The notes beneath the pieces are model-generated. The model was not told the origin of the DNA and searched no databases. It was given only the letters and a program-made list of their open reading frames with translations. Positions 1 to 7,564 of a stretch of DNA of 8,808 bases are shown piece after piece. Source of the stretch: Alphaproteobacteria bacterium (GTDB lineage Bacteria; Pseudomonadota; Alphaproteobacteria; Thalassobaculales; Thalassobaculaceae); the NCBI GenBank assembly GCA_028822575.1, contig JAPKDN010000095.1:1-8808 (forward strand), in the 5' to 3' direction. Every line of letters begins with the position of its first letter. Position 1 is the stretch's first letter. A program made the position numbers and the translations under genes.

Positions 1-1182
1 GAGCTTGGCGATCAGCACCAGTTCATGATCCAGCTGGGCGCGCACCTTGTCCGGCATCCCGTTCGGATGGCTTTGAATAGGATATCTTTCTCTGGCGCCA
101 CGCCAGGTTCGGTATTCCAATTCCTCTTGAACCGTGCGCCCGGCCCCAGCGAGCACGTTAGGGTATTCATATCGGAGATCATCCAGGGAGAAGTGGCAGC
201 GCTCGGCGATTTCGACCGTGCGTTGGATCGCGTCCGGATAATTTCGGAACAGACGCGCCATCTCCACTGGGGGTTTGAGATAGCGTTCAGCATTGGCATC
301 GAGACGAAACCCAGCGGCGCCTATCGTGCAATGCTCCAGGATACAGGTCAGCACATCCTGTAGGGGTCTCCGCTCGGGAACGTGATAGAGCACGTCATTG
401 GTGGCAACCAGGGGCACCCCCACCTTATCCGCAATCTGCGATAGTGTGGCGAGCCAGGCCACGTCCTCGCCCCGATAATGCACCGAGGCGGCGAGAAAGA
501 CCGAACCGGGAAAGCGGGACACCAAGTCCGCGAGGTCCGTGGTGAAGGCATAAGATGCTTTGGCCAGCTCACGTCCGGTCGCGTTAATCCGCCTTGAAGC
601 GTTGCTGCTCCAGAGAAAGCCAGGGCTTTGGCTCGGAACGTGACTGGCACCTTGAGGTATCAACGCGGAGGCTCGCCAGCCACTGACCGGCACCGATGCT
701 ATAGCCCCGGCTTTCGCTGGGGAGGCGGCAACTTTGAGGTTATTTAACAGTCGTGCCGGAGCCCGTCGAGTGATGTCATCTGGCGGGATGACTATCAGGA
801 TTTGGCCCTCAGCGAATTCCCGGACGTCAGCGCGGGTCAACCGGCATTTCGCCTTACCGGTCCGTCGCTTGCCCAGGGTCAACAAACGCGCAAGCCGAAC
901 AAAAGCCGCTCTGTCGGTCGGTAGACACAGCAGTCTTGCACCATCCTCAAGATCGAGTCGCGCGCCGATGATTACCTGAATACCCGCCGCCTTGGCGGCG
1001 ACATGGGCGCGAACCACGCCGGCCAATGTGTTGACATCAGTGATCGCGATCGCCCGATGACCAAGCGCCGCAGCGGTCTCCACCAATTCCTCCGGATGTG
1101 CCCCACCACGCAGAAAGGTGAAGTTACTAGTGACCTGAAGTTCGGCATAATCGGCCGTCGGTCCGCCTCGCCCCTGTCCCAT
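1..1182 (-). CDS. dnaE2: Error-prone DNA polymerase DnaE2 (ImuC), N-terminal 394 residues, cut by window edge
   Basis: This is a C-family polymerase alpha subunit used for translesion synthesis with ImuB. My translation from the ATG at 1182 is open to base 1 with no stop, so the C-terminal part lies outside the window. The PHP domain opens with YAELQVTSNFTFLRGG (residues 12-27); residues 16 and 18, where replicative DnaE has its HxH pair, are Q and T. It continues with AIAITDVNTLAGVVRAH (about 44-60), GARLDLEDGARLLC, and AEGQILIVIPPD (about 124-135). The polymerase part begins with PLVATNDVLYHVPERRPLQD (about 257-276), a strong DnaE2 signature, then ANAERYLKPPVEMARLF. Between IPPD (132-135) and FPGSVFLAAS (224-233) lie about 88 residues, where I expect about 20 from remembered homologues, so an in-frame insertion is likely. 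The start is 19 bp after the imuB stop, indicating cotranscription; no strong ribosome binding site is visible. Confidence 0.93.
   Translation of the reverse strand, partial: MGQGRGGPTADYAELQVTSNFTFLRGGAHPEELVETAAALGHRAIAITDVNTLAGVVRAHVAAKAAGIQVIIGARLDLEDGARLLCLPTDRAAFVRLARLLTLGKRRTGKAKCRLTRADVREFAEGQILIVIPPDDITRRAPARLLNNLKVAASPAKAGAIASVPVSGWRASALIPQGASHVPSQSPGFLWSSNASRRINATGRELAKASYAFTTDLADLVSRFPGSVFLAASVHYRGEDVAWLATLSQIADKVGVPLVATNDVLYHVPERRPLQDVLTCILEHCTIGAAGFRLDANAERYLKPPVEMARLFRNYPDAIQRTVEIAERCHFSLDDLRYEYPNVLAGAGRTVQEELEYRTWRGARERYPIQSHPNGMPDKVRAQLDHELVLIAKL
553..765 (-). repeat. Putative palindromic-element-like in-frame insertion inside dnaE2
   Basis: This segment encodes roughly residues 140-210 of DnaE2, a stretch rich in Ser, Ala, Pro and Arg that does not resemble the surrounding conserved PHP sequence. 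The DNA contains two compact hairpins. One is at 705-722: on the minus strand CCCCAGC, loop GAAA, GCCGGGG, with one A-C mismatch. The other is at 613-634: AAAGCC/GGCTTT around a 2-nt loop, extended by GAG/CTC with a bulge. Paired hairpins carried in frame recall the palindromic elements that insert in genes of some alphaproteobacteria such as Rickettsia. The boundaries are approximate, and I found no target-site duplication. A lineage-specific loop is the alternative. Confidence 0.4.
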
Positions 1183-1201
1183 CTAAGTCTTGTCCCAAAT
1201 T

Positions 1202-2797
1202 TCACGCGAACAACCCGTGCAGATACCAGACCGGCGCCTCGCCACATTCGGCGAGTCCCTCGCGGTACAACCAATAACGCCGCCCCTCGACATCCTCGAT
1301 TCGAAAATAGTCCCGGGTTGCTTGCCGTGCCTGGTCACGCCACCATTCCGGCGCCAGGCGTTCCGGGCCGATGGCCCGACCGACCCAGACCTCGGCGCCA
1401 CGCCAGTGAAACCGGACGGGGGGATGGTCCGGCAGCAAGGCCATCGCTTCGACACGCTCTGGACGGCGCAGTAAGCGCGGCGGACGCGTGGGGCCAGATA
1501 TGACACTGGAAGAGCCCCCCGGGCCAGAAAAGTCTCGAGGCCAGCGTTCCCCGAAAGCCTGAACAATCGGCATGAAGGCCTCGGCCCGCTCCGGCACATG
1601 GCTCGCGTGCGCCACCGGGCGGGTAACCGCCCTGGCACCCAGCCTATTCGCCAACCGGTCGGTCAAGTCGCCAATGGCGGTACTCGCAGCATCCCTATCC
1701 CCGGCGTTCAGTCCGGTCTGCGTTGGCGCGGCGGCATCAAGCTCCAATGCCTCGAGAGTCACCACATCGATGCCGAAACCTGGATCAAGCTTGTCGAAGT
1801 GCTCGGCCAGGAGGCGATATAACGCAGCAGCATCTCGGCTCGGTCGACTGGTGCCGATAGTCAATTGCCGGACCGTGCCGTCAACCCGATAGAACGACAA
1901 CCGCAAGCGCCGTGCGCCTCGATGCTCGCGCTCCAAACGTTCAATCAAGCGTGCCAGAAGGCGCTGGGTCGCGAGCCCAACATCCTCAGTCGTGACGATT
2001 GGCTCGGGCAGGCTCAAGCGCACCCGATGCGGGAAAGTCGGTACCTGAGGAGAAATTAGCTCCGGTGCCAAGCCCAAGGCTTGGTCCAGTCGAAGCGCGA
2101 CTGACGACCCAAAACGCGCGGTAAGCGGCGAGCGCGCTACCGAAATCAGCGTTTCAACCTGGCGCAGACCGACCCTGTCCAACCCCTCCACCACCGCTGG
2201 AGGCAGACGCAATGCAGCCAAGGGAAGACGCGCGATGGCGGCTCTCTGGGCTCCAGGCTCGACCACCCGAACCGCCCGATCGCCAAAACGCGCCACCGCC
2301 CAGGCGGCACCCGGTGTGTCAGCCAACGCCGCCTGACCCGTCCAACCAAAACCGGCGAGCCGGATCAAAAGGTCATCCAGAAGCGCAGATTCGCCGCCGA
2401 ACAGATGCGCGCATCCAGTGATATCGAGCCACAATCCACCGTCACCGATATCCCGGCCACTCGGATCAATGGCAACTTGGGGAGTATAGCGCCCGCACCA
2501 ATCCGCGAGCGCCTCCAGGGCCTTATGATCCGCCGCTGGGTCCGCTGTAGCCACCATCAGGCTCGGATCCAACGCCAGCGCATCGGTGACCGATCTACCG
2601 ACCGCTATCCCCGCCGTCGATGCCAAGGGGCAAGCGGCGGCGACCACCCGCCGAGCCTGTTCGTCTCGCGCCAGCACCACCGCTCGCTCCTCGTTCCCCC
2701 ATCCCGCTTCCCGTCGATACCGTTCGACAGAAAGATACGGCAGCCAGAGGTGCAGGGTGCGGCGTGTTTTGCTAGAATATTCTTTATTTGTTCTCAT
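1202..2797 (-). CDS. imuB: ImuB, catalytically inactive Y-family polymerase-like protein of the mutagenesis cassette
   Basis: ImuB is the Y-family-like adaptor that brings DnaE2/ImuC to the beta clamp during damage-induced mutagenesis. The 531-residue product starts MRTNKEYSSKTRRTLHLWLPY. The motif LHLWLPYL stands where active Y-family polymerases have a metal-binding Asp, so the palm is expected to be inactive, as is normal for ImuB. WLDITGCAHLFGGE (about 123-136) is the second typical block. The C-terminal part carries the characteristic ImuB tail, with ALLPDHPPVRFHWRG, APEWWR, TRDYFRIEDVEGRRYWLYRE and a final WYLHGLFA. The ATG at 2797 is the only ATG/GTG/TTG before the conserved block. It has no Shine-Dalgarno sequence, but a -10-like TATTAT lies just upstream, so the mRNA may be leaderless. 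dnaE2 follows after 19 bp. No imuA precedes it; a DjlA-like gene ends 109 bp upstream. Confidence 0.93.
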   Translation of the reverse strand: MRTNKEYSSKTRRTLHLWLPYLSVERYRREAGWGNEERAVVLARDEQARRVVAAACPLASTAGIAVGRSVTDALALDPSLMVATADPAADHKALEALADWCGRYTPQVAIDPSGRDIGDGGLWLDITGCAHLFGGESALLDDLLIRLAGFGWTGQAALADTPGAAWAVARFGDRAVRVVEPGAQRAAIARLPLAALRLPPAVVEGLDRVGLRQVETLISVARSPLTARFGSSVALRLDQALGLAPELISPQVPTFPHRVRLSLPEPIVTTEDVGLATQRLLARLIERLEREHRGARRLRLSFYRVDGTVRQLTIGTSRPSRDAAALYRLLAEHFDKLDPGFGIDVVTLEALELDAAAPTQTGLNAGDRDAASTAIGDLTDRLANRLGARAVTRPVAHASHVPERAEAFMPIVQAFGERWPRDFSGPGGSSSVISGPTRPPRLLRRPERVEAMALLPDHPPVRFHWRGAEVWVGRAIGPERLAPEWWRDQARQATRDYFRIEDVEGRRYWLYREGLAECGEAPVWYLHGLFA

Positions 2798-2832
2798 TTA
2801 GAACATAATAGCAACATTTAGGGTCGACACAA
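2779..2832 (-). promoter_or_regulatory. Putative SOS promoter and LexA-like operator cluster of imuB-dnaE2
   Basis: On the minus strand a -35-like TTGTGT (2832-2827) and a -10-like TATTAT (2810-2805) are separated by 16 bp. This places transcription start at or next to the imuB ATG (2797). Four half-sites start at exactly 11-bp steps: GTTG (2815), GTTC (2804), GAAC (2793) and GAAT (2782). Each outer pair is 7 of 8 bases to the alphaproteobacterial LexA box GTTC-N7-GTTC or its complement. The central pair forms a 17-bp dyad, TGTTCTAAATGAGAACA, across the start codon. LexA binding is inferred from the pattern and from the known SOS control of imuB-dnaE2. Confidence 0.55.
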
Positions 2833-2906
2833 GCCTATCGTGTTTCGTCACATCGATCCGAGACAAAGCCTGGCGCCGACACACGGAGCTCGTAAACACT
2901 CAAGCG

Positions 2907-3647
2907 TCAATTCATCCCACGTGATTTGGCGACCACGTCATAGGAGGCGTTGATCGCGGCCATCTTGTCATTGGCCTGACGCACGAACTCCTCGGGCATG
3001 CCCTCTGCCATCAAGCGATCGGGATGGTTCTCGCGGATCAATTTTCGGTAAGTCGCCTTAATCTTCGCTTCACTGGCGCCAGGCTCGACGCCGAGCACGC
3101 CATAGGGATCATCACCGGGTCTGGTGCCGTGCACCGACAGCAGACGCTGAAACGCAAGAACATCGATCCCGAAGATCTCGGCCACGCGCTGCAGGTAGCA
3201 GAGCTCGTTAGCGTGAATAATACCATCGGCCTTGGCGATATGCAGAAGACTGCCCAGAAGCTCCTCGAGCACCGGCGACCCCGGATTAAACAACTTCGCG
3301 ATCTGCTGGGCATAGATCTCAAAACCGGCGACGTCCTTGCGCGCCAGATCCCAGACCCGCCCGACATTACGGGTCTCATCCGCAGGGACGTGAAACACCT
3401 CGCGAAATGCCGCGATTTCATCCCTAGTAACGACCCCATCGGCCTTGGCCATCTTGGCGGAAAGCACGATCACGCCGATCGTAAACGCGACCTTGCGGGT
3501 TCCGGCCGCTTCATCGATCGGTCCTTCGGACGTAACCGTGGTCATCTTGTCGACCGCGTGACCAGCCGCCGCGCCAAGCAACGCGCCCAGCGGTCCACCA
3601 AGCGCGAGACCGGCGGCCCCACCAATTATCTTACCCCAGATGCTCAC
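2907..3647 (-). CDS. DjlA-like co-chaperone: TerB domain plus C-terminal J domain
   Basis: The 246-residue product has three parts. Residues 5-30 are a Gly/Ala-rich hydrophobic stretch (GGAAGLALGGPLGALLGAAAG), resembling a glycine-zipper membrane-associating segment. About 48-170 is a TerB-like helical domain with two KADG motifs (68-71 and 139-142). About 180-246 is a J domain with DPYGVLGV and the HPD tripeptide at 208-210, which stimulates DnaK ATPase in this family. The domain order matches DjlA-type proteins. The start is a GTG at 3647; the frame is closed by TAA at 3669-3671 and no other usual start codon lies between. No clear ribosome binding site is seen. imuB lies downstream on the same strand but has its own promoter, so I do not infer a functional link. 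The physiological role is unknown beyond DnaK co-chaperone. Confidence 0.85.
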   Translation of the reverse strand: MSIWGKIIGGAAGLALGGPLGALLGAAAGHAVDKMTTVTSEGPIDEAAGTRKVAFTIGVIVLSAKMAKADGVVTRDEIAAFREVFHVPADETRNVGRVWDLARKDVAGFEIYAQQIAKLFNPGSPVLEELLGSLLHIAKADGIIHANELCYLQRVAEIFGIDVLAFQRLLSVHGTRPGDDPYGVLGVEPGASEAKIKATYRKLIRENHPDRLMAEGMPEEFVRQANDKMAAINASYDVVAKSRGMN

Positions 3648-3689
3648 GATTTCAGGCCCGAGGAAAAATTACGTATAGGCGAATGACAC

Positions 3690-3704
3690 TGGCGCCTGGC
3701 GCCA
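3690..3704. repeat. 15-bp near-perfect palindrome in the Rieske-djlA intergenic gap
   Basis: The sequence TGGCGCCTGGCGCCA is symmetric apart from its central base. It lies upstream of the DjlA-like gene and 85 bp beyond the Rieske gene stop. It could be a protein-binding site or part of a transcript end, but no T-tract follows on either strand, so a standard terminator is not supported. Confidence 0.3.
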
Positions 3705-3788
3705 TGAACGTCAACACACCGTCAGTTAATACGAATACATGCCTGAGCACGATTACTCCGGCCAATTAAGGCCACGACGACAGTCAGA

Positions 3789-4955
3789 CTATTCCGCACC
3801 AGCCAAAACCTGGTCCACGATCCAGTTGTCAAAGGCGTGACAGAGGGTTTCCATATGAGTAAACTTCGATGCCGCCTGAACGGGAACCCGAAGACCGTTC
3901 TGCTGCATCTCCACCGCCGCGTTGTCCTCGGGCAGGATGGCGTCCATCCGATCATAGTAGCTCTCAGCGATCTCGTGAAAATCATCGCGCTGGGTACAGG
4001 GTTCCGGAAAGAACGAAGCCCCCACGACCCGCATGCTTCGCGGCCCTGTCGGATGCAATTCGAAGATCCACATACAGTCGATGGTCCATCCCATCATCGT
4101 ACCAGGCAGGATGCACGGATAGAACGTGCCCGTGGTATATCGTCCACTAAGCGTCTCGATCGGATCAAACCCAGTTTTACCATGGATCAACCCGCGGCTG
4201 CCCTCGTGCTCGGTGAAATGGTTAATGATTTGCCCGCGAATTTCCTCATGGGTGGAACGCTTACGCCCAGAGACCTTCTGTCGATTTAAGGTGCCGCCAT
4301 GAATGAAGGGAATATGTAAAGAATCGTTGAAATTCTCGAAGTGAAGTTTCCAATTCGCCTCAACATCCCAGTGAACCCGACGGGTACAGACGAGGTTTTC
4401 CGGTCCATAACCCGCACAATTTTCTGGTAAATCACCCAGCCATTCCATCAACGTCTCAGCTGCGTCGTCGAAGGTGACGAAGAGAAAACCATGCCAGCGC
4501 TCAAGACGAACCGGCAGCAAATTCAGAGCCGAGCGTTTGAGATTCTCGTCTTCCTCAATTTGTGGCGTCGCGACCAACGACCCATCAGTCGAGTACGTCC
4601 AGGAGTGATACGGGCAGGTAAAGCGTTTGCAATTACCCTCGCCAGCTGCGATCGGCGCGCCACGATGCCGGCAACTATTATAGAAGGCACGGACCACCCC
4701 ATCAACGCCATGCACCAACACGATCGGAATGCCGGTTATCTCGTGGGTAAAGAAATCCCCTGGCGTGTAAATTTGCGAGGCGTGGCCAACGTAATTCCAG
4801 GCCTTTTTGAAGATATGCTCAACCTCGAGCGCATAAAACTCATCGGAAGTATAACACCAGTTTGGAAGCGGTGTTGCCTGTTCGACCGGCAGACGAACTC
4901 CACAGTATGAGGCAACGTCGGTCATGTTCACGGATGAATTCGACGAAATTATCAT
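3789..4955 (-). CDS. Rieske non-heme iron oxygenase, alpha-subunit type (aromatic ring-hydroxylating dioxygenase family)
   Basis: This is a 388-residue oxygenase component that should take electrons through a Rieske [2Fe-2S] centre to a mononuclear iron and insert oxygen into an organic substrate; the substrate cannot be told from sequence. The Rieske motif is complete: C95-x-H97, 16 residues, C114-x2-H117 (within NSCRHRGAP and CPYHSW). The catalytic domain carries N210-D211-x2-H214-x4-H219 (FNDSLHIPFIH), giving the bridging Asp and both iron-binding His. The distal acidic ligand is probably in the ILPEDNAAVEMQ segment. The start at 4955 is favoured over the internal Met11 because GAGAGGG lies 8 bases before it. 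No reductase, ferredoxin or beta-subunit gene is in the window, so electron partners must be elsewhere. The start overlaps by ATGA the second-half frame of a broken PilZ gene. Confidence 0.9.
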   Translation of the reverse strand: MIISSNSSVNMTDVASYCGVRLPVEQATPLPNWCYTSDEFYALEVEHIFKKAWNYVGHASQIYTPGDFFTHEITGIPIVLVHGVDGVVRAFYNSCRHRGAPIAAGEGNCKRFTCPYHSWTYSTDGSLVATPQIEEDENLKRSALNLLPVRLERWHGFLFVTFDDAAETLMEWLGDLPENCAGYGPENLVCTRRVHWDVEANWKLHFENFNDSLHIPFIHGGTLNRQKVSGRKRSTHEEIRGQIINHFTEHEGSRGLIHGKTGFDPIETLSGRYTTGTFYPCILPGTMMGWTIDCMWIFELHPTGPRSMRVVGASFFPEPCTQRDDFHEIAESYYDRMDAILPEDNAAVEMQQNGLRVPVQAASKFTHMETLCHAFDNWIVDQVLAGAE

Positions 4956-5352
4956 AATCCATTCCCTCTCGCGGCGCAGTCGCTAAGCGTAGGTCCGGAC
5001 CTATCGACAGGGCAAGCGGGGAATTCAAACCGCGGTGCGCCGGCCAAAAATAACGATAAATTTGCGCCTTGGATACCCTTGTCAATTACCGAGAACTGAG
5101 CCGCTAGCTTGTCACCCTGCTTGCGCAGCACCATTACCTTGCAGCTAAACGACATCGCCTCCTCACCGTCCTTGATGTCTACCAGCATTTAAGCCTCTGC
5201 ACCTTGGCCAGATGATCACCAATCAAAATTCCGGTGGCGCTCCAATTGACCAAATCATAACTGCGACTATCGATCTTGACTAAACCAGCGGAAGTGGCCC
5301 TGCGGACCCCCCACTGTTTTTCGACGAACGCGAACGCTGATTTAGGGGCCAC
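4952..5352 (-). pseudogene. PilZ-domain protein, frameshifted
   Basis: PilZ domains commonly bind cyclic di-GMP. The first half is read from a possible GTG at 5350-5352 and gives RRATSAGLVKIDSRSYDL, then VNWSATGILIGDHLAKVQRLKC, which fits the PilZ pattern of a D/NWSxxG block. It ends at TAG one codon after that. The second half continues in another frame from 5188, with VDIKDGEEAMSFSCKVMV and LRKQGDKLAAQFSVIDKG. One missing base near 5185 would join them into one domain of about 90 residues. A second shift near 5090 is possible, because the alternative frame reads VSKAQIYRYFWPAHRG, a plausible tail. The second frame stops at 4952, overlapping the Rieske ATG. The DxSxxG block is relaxed (N in place of D) and no RxxxR is convincing. 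A base-calling error is the alternative for the first shift. Confidence 0.6.
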
Positions 5353-5575
5353 TGAAACTGAAATTCTACGACCGTTACATTACCAAACGCTAAAATGTGA
5401 ATGAAATACAGTTAACGAAAGGGTAACACAATGTGGCGCCTCAGTATTGAGTCGCCGCGTCTCTATATTGGATTAGGGGATCTCAAGCGCACTTTTAAAA
5501 TTTCTAATTTTGGGCCTCCAGCGGTTTAGAATCGGCGTACAGCTGAGCTTTTTCGATCTTTCGAGGTACTAAGGC

Positions 5576-5770
5576 GATCTTTACGCCAAGAACGAGCCGC
5601 TGGCGAAAATTAACCGTGTGGTTTTGTGGGAGGGTGTCCATCCTCGTCTGGAGGTGGTGTGGCGCAAGCCGAGCGCGGGGCACAAGCTGCGGGACGCGGT
5701 CGTTATGTTCAGGGCGACTATGCTTTGCGCGCTGTACAATCGGTAGTACGATAAGGAGAGTGACCGGAAG
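5576..5770 (+). pseudogene. IS5-family transposase remnant, N-terminal fragment
   Basis: The plus frame from 5576 reads DLYAKNEPLAKINRVVLWEG, then VHPRLEVVWRKPSAGHKLRD, AVVMFRATMLCALYNR, a TAG at 5744-5746, then YDKESDR. The order of a PLxxLNxVVxWExFxPxLE block, a GRxPxDxVxMFKxxVLQxLYNLSDxQ block and its spacing fit the N-terminal domain of IS5-group transposases. The frame is closed just upstream by TAA at 5570-5572 and there is no DDE catalytic core, so it is dead. I did not find terminal inverted repeats or a target duplication. The assignment rests on remembered family sequence. Confidence 0.5.
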
Positions 5771-5898
5771 CGACATCGAGACGGAAATAGCGCCACCGCA
5801 GCGTGGGGAAATCACCGCTGCGCCGCCGCTGGCATTGGACAAAACAGCCAACCAGCCAAACTCGTCAGGCTGAACGTGGTTTTATAGAGGTGGCCGTA

Positions 5899-5928
5899 AT
5901 TAAATAGATGATTTTTCTATTATTTAAT
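5899..5928. repeat. AT-rich inverted repeat
   Basis: ATTAAATA (5899-5906) and TATTTAAT (5921-5928) are exact 8-base complements separated by 14 bases that include a TTTTT run. This could be a weak stem-loop in RNA or a binding site, or simply AT-rich debris at the edge of the IS fossil. Confidence 0.3.
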
Positions 5929-6150
5929 CGAGTCTATAAATTTAAAGCCGATGGCAACGAAAATCGCGGATATCTCTTTCTTAAGATCAGGCATCGCCAG
6001 GCTCGTGGTCGGCCGTGCGCCGAGACTTAGTGCCGGTCGAGGCGTTGCAACCACCATTCAAGAAAACCTTCCGAGGCTTACGATCTTCCTCTAGACAAGG
6101 ACATCCATTAGATTGACGACACTTATTCGCATGACACCGTGGAGCCTCCG

Positions 6151-7554
6151 ATGCAGGTCAAAGTCCTCCCCACCGATCCAACCACGCGAGAGACAGTGCT
6201 CGGCATCCTGAAACAGCGTTTTGGCGATCAACTCTCGACCTCGGACGCGATCCGCGATCGCCATGGCAAGGACGAGAGCTATCATGCCTCAATACCGCCA
6301 GATGCAGTGTTCTTTGCCAAATCGACAGATCAGGTCGCCGACGCGGTCAAGACCTGCGCCGAGTACAAGTTCCCAGTGATCCCCTTCGGCGTCGGAACCT
6401 CTTTGGAAGGTCACGTGGCGGCGTTACGGGGCGGGCTTTGCATCGACATGTCCGAGATGAACGCCGTTTTGGAGGTTAATCCCGAGGATCTGGACGTTAC
6501 GGTCCAAGCGGGGGTTACCCGCAAGCAACTGAACGAGTATCTGCGCGATACTGGGTTGTTTTTCCCAATTGATCCAGGCGCCGATGCCTCGATCGGCGGT
6601 ATGTCGGCAACCCGCGCCTCGGGCACCAACGCGGTACGCTATGGCACCATGCGGGAGAATGTACTCTCGCTCACCGTGGTTACCGCAAATGGCCAGGTCG
6701 TCAAAACCGCCCGGCGCTCCCGCAAATCTTCGGCGGGCTATGACCTAACGCGAATTTTCGTCGGCTCTGAGGGTACGCTTGGAGTGATTACCGAAGTCAC
6801 TCTGAAGATTCATGGCATTCCCGAGACGATCACCTCAGCCGTGTGCCAGTTCGAAGATCTAGAAAACGCCGTGAAAACTTCGATCCTGACCGTTCAGGCG
6901 GGTGTTCCCGTGGCGCGCATGGAATTGTTGGACGATGTCCAGATGGGCGCCTGCGTCGTCTACTCCAAGCTTGAGGGATATGAGGCCAAACCGACCTTAT
7001 TCTTTGAATTTCACGGCACCGAGGCCAGCGCCGTCGAACAGGCCGAGACCGTACAAGCCATTGCCGAGGATTTCGGCGGCTCGGCCTTCCAATGGACATC
7101 CAAGATGGAGGATCGCAACAAACTCTGGCAGGCCCGCCACGACGCCTACTACGCGGCTCTGGCGCTCCGCCCCGGTTGTGGCGGTTGGGCGACGGATGTC
7201 TGTGTCCCGGTCTCGCGGCTGGCCGAATGCATCAACGAGACCAAGGCGGATCTGAAGAACACCAGTTTGCAAGCACCGCTGGTCGGTCATGTGGGCGACG
7301 GCAATTTTCATCTAGTTTATTTGGTCGATACCGACAACCAAGACGAGCTGGACGAGGCACAAGCACATTCCGACCGCATGGTGATGCGGGCGCTGGCGAT
7401 GGGTGGCACCTGCACCGGGGAGCACGGCGTCGGCTATGGCAAGATGGGTTTCTTGCAAGCCGAGCACGGCGACGCGCTGGCGCTGATGCGCTCGCTCAAG
7501 GTGGCGTTCGATCCAGATAACATTATGAATCCAGGGAAGATCGTGAGCCTCTAA
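6151..7554 (+). CDS. FAD-dependent D-lactate dehydrogenase (cytochrome type), GlcD/LDHD family
   Basis: This 467-residue flavoenzyme should oxidise D-lactate, or a related D-2-hydroxyacid, to the keto acid and pass electrons to cytochrome c or the quinone pool. The FAD-binding PCMH half carries VIPFGVGTSLEGHV (about residues 76-89), FFPIDPGADASIGGMSATRA (about 137-156), GTNAVRYGTMRENV and KSSAGYDLTRIFVGSEGTLG. The C-terminal half carries the family motifs RHDAYYAALALRPG, GHVGDGNFH (about 379-387) and GGTCTGEHGVG, ending PDNIMNPGKIVSL. Length and motif order match full-length LDHD/Dld1-type proteins. The ATG at 6151 is preferred because GGAG at 6141-6144 is spaced 6 bases before it; an in-frame GTG at 6139 would add four residues and overlap that site. 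A glycolate oxidase GlcD role is possible, but no glcE or glcF neighbour is present. It is intact although its neighbours are decayed. Confidence 0.9.
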   Translation: MQVKVLPTDPTTRETVLGILKQRFGDQLSTSDAIRDRHGKDESYHASIPPDAVFFAKSTDQVADAVKTCAEYKFPVIPFGVGTSLEGHVAALRGGLCIDMSEMNAVLEVNPEDLDVTVQAGVTRKQLNEYLRDTGLFFPIDPGADASIGGMSATRASGTNAVRYGTMRENVLSLTVVTANGQVVKTARRSRKSSAGYDLTRIFVGSEGTLGVITEVTLKIHGIPETITSAVCQFEDLENAVKTSILTVQAGVPVARMELLDDVQMGACVVYSKLEGYEAKPTLFFEFHGTEASAVEQAETVQAIAEDFGGSAFQWTSKMEDRNKLWQARHDAYYAALALRPGCGGWATDVCVPVSRLAECINETKADLKNTSLQAPLVGHVGDGNFHLVYLVDTDNQDELDEAQAHSDRMVMRALAMGGTCTGEHGVGYGKMGFLQAEHGDALALMRSLKVAFDPDNIMNPGKIVSL

Positions 7555-7564
7555 CGGCGACGTT

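Larger units (their letters stand above)
5383..6150. other. Region without an intact gene; IS fossil and AT-rich spacer
   Basis: No convincing intact gene is present in these 768 bases. The region holds a degraded IS5-type transposase fragment (annotated separately), an AT-rich inverted repeat and several short open frames without family resemblance. It separates the minus-strand genes from the plus-strand D-lactate dehydrogenase gene, so the promoter of the latter must lie here, but I cannot point to a good -35/-10 pair. Confidence 0.6.

Noticed and set aside
2833..2906. A terminator between the DjlA-like gene and imuB.
   Set aside because: I found no stem with a following T run on the minus strand, so transcription may run through or end by another means.
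4840..5085. An 81-residue minus-strand frame crossing the Rieske start.
   Set aside because: It is not a gene of its own. Its first part may be the tail of the broken PilZ protein after a second shift; the rest is out of frame within the Rieske gene.
5431..5529. A 32-codon plus-strand frame (MWRLSIESPRLYIGLGDLKR...) with AAAGGG 7 bases upstream of its ATG.
   Set aside because: Too short to judge, no family resemblance, and it lies next to an IS fossil; the ribosome binding site could be chance.
5504..5851. A 115-residue minus-strand frame opposite the IS5 fossil.
   Set aside because: Its residues look like an antisense shadow and the opposite strand has recognisable transposase blocks.
5951..6094. 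A 47-codon plus-strand frame starting MATKIADISFLRSG.
   Set aside because: No ribosome binding site, no recognised family, and composition gives no clear coding signal.
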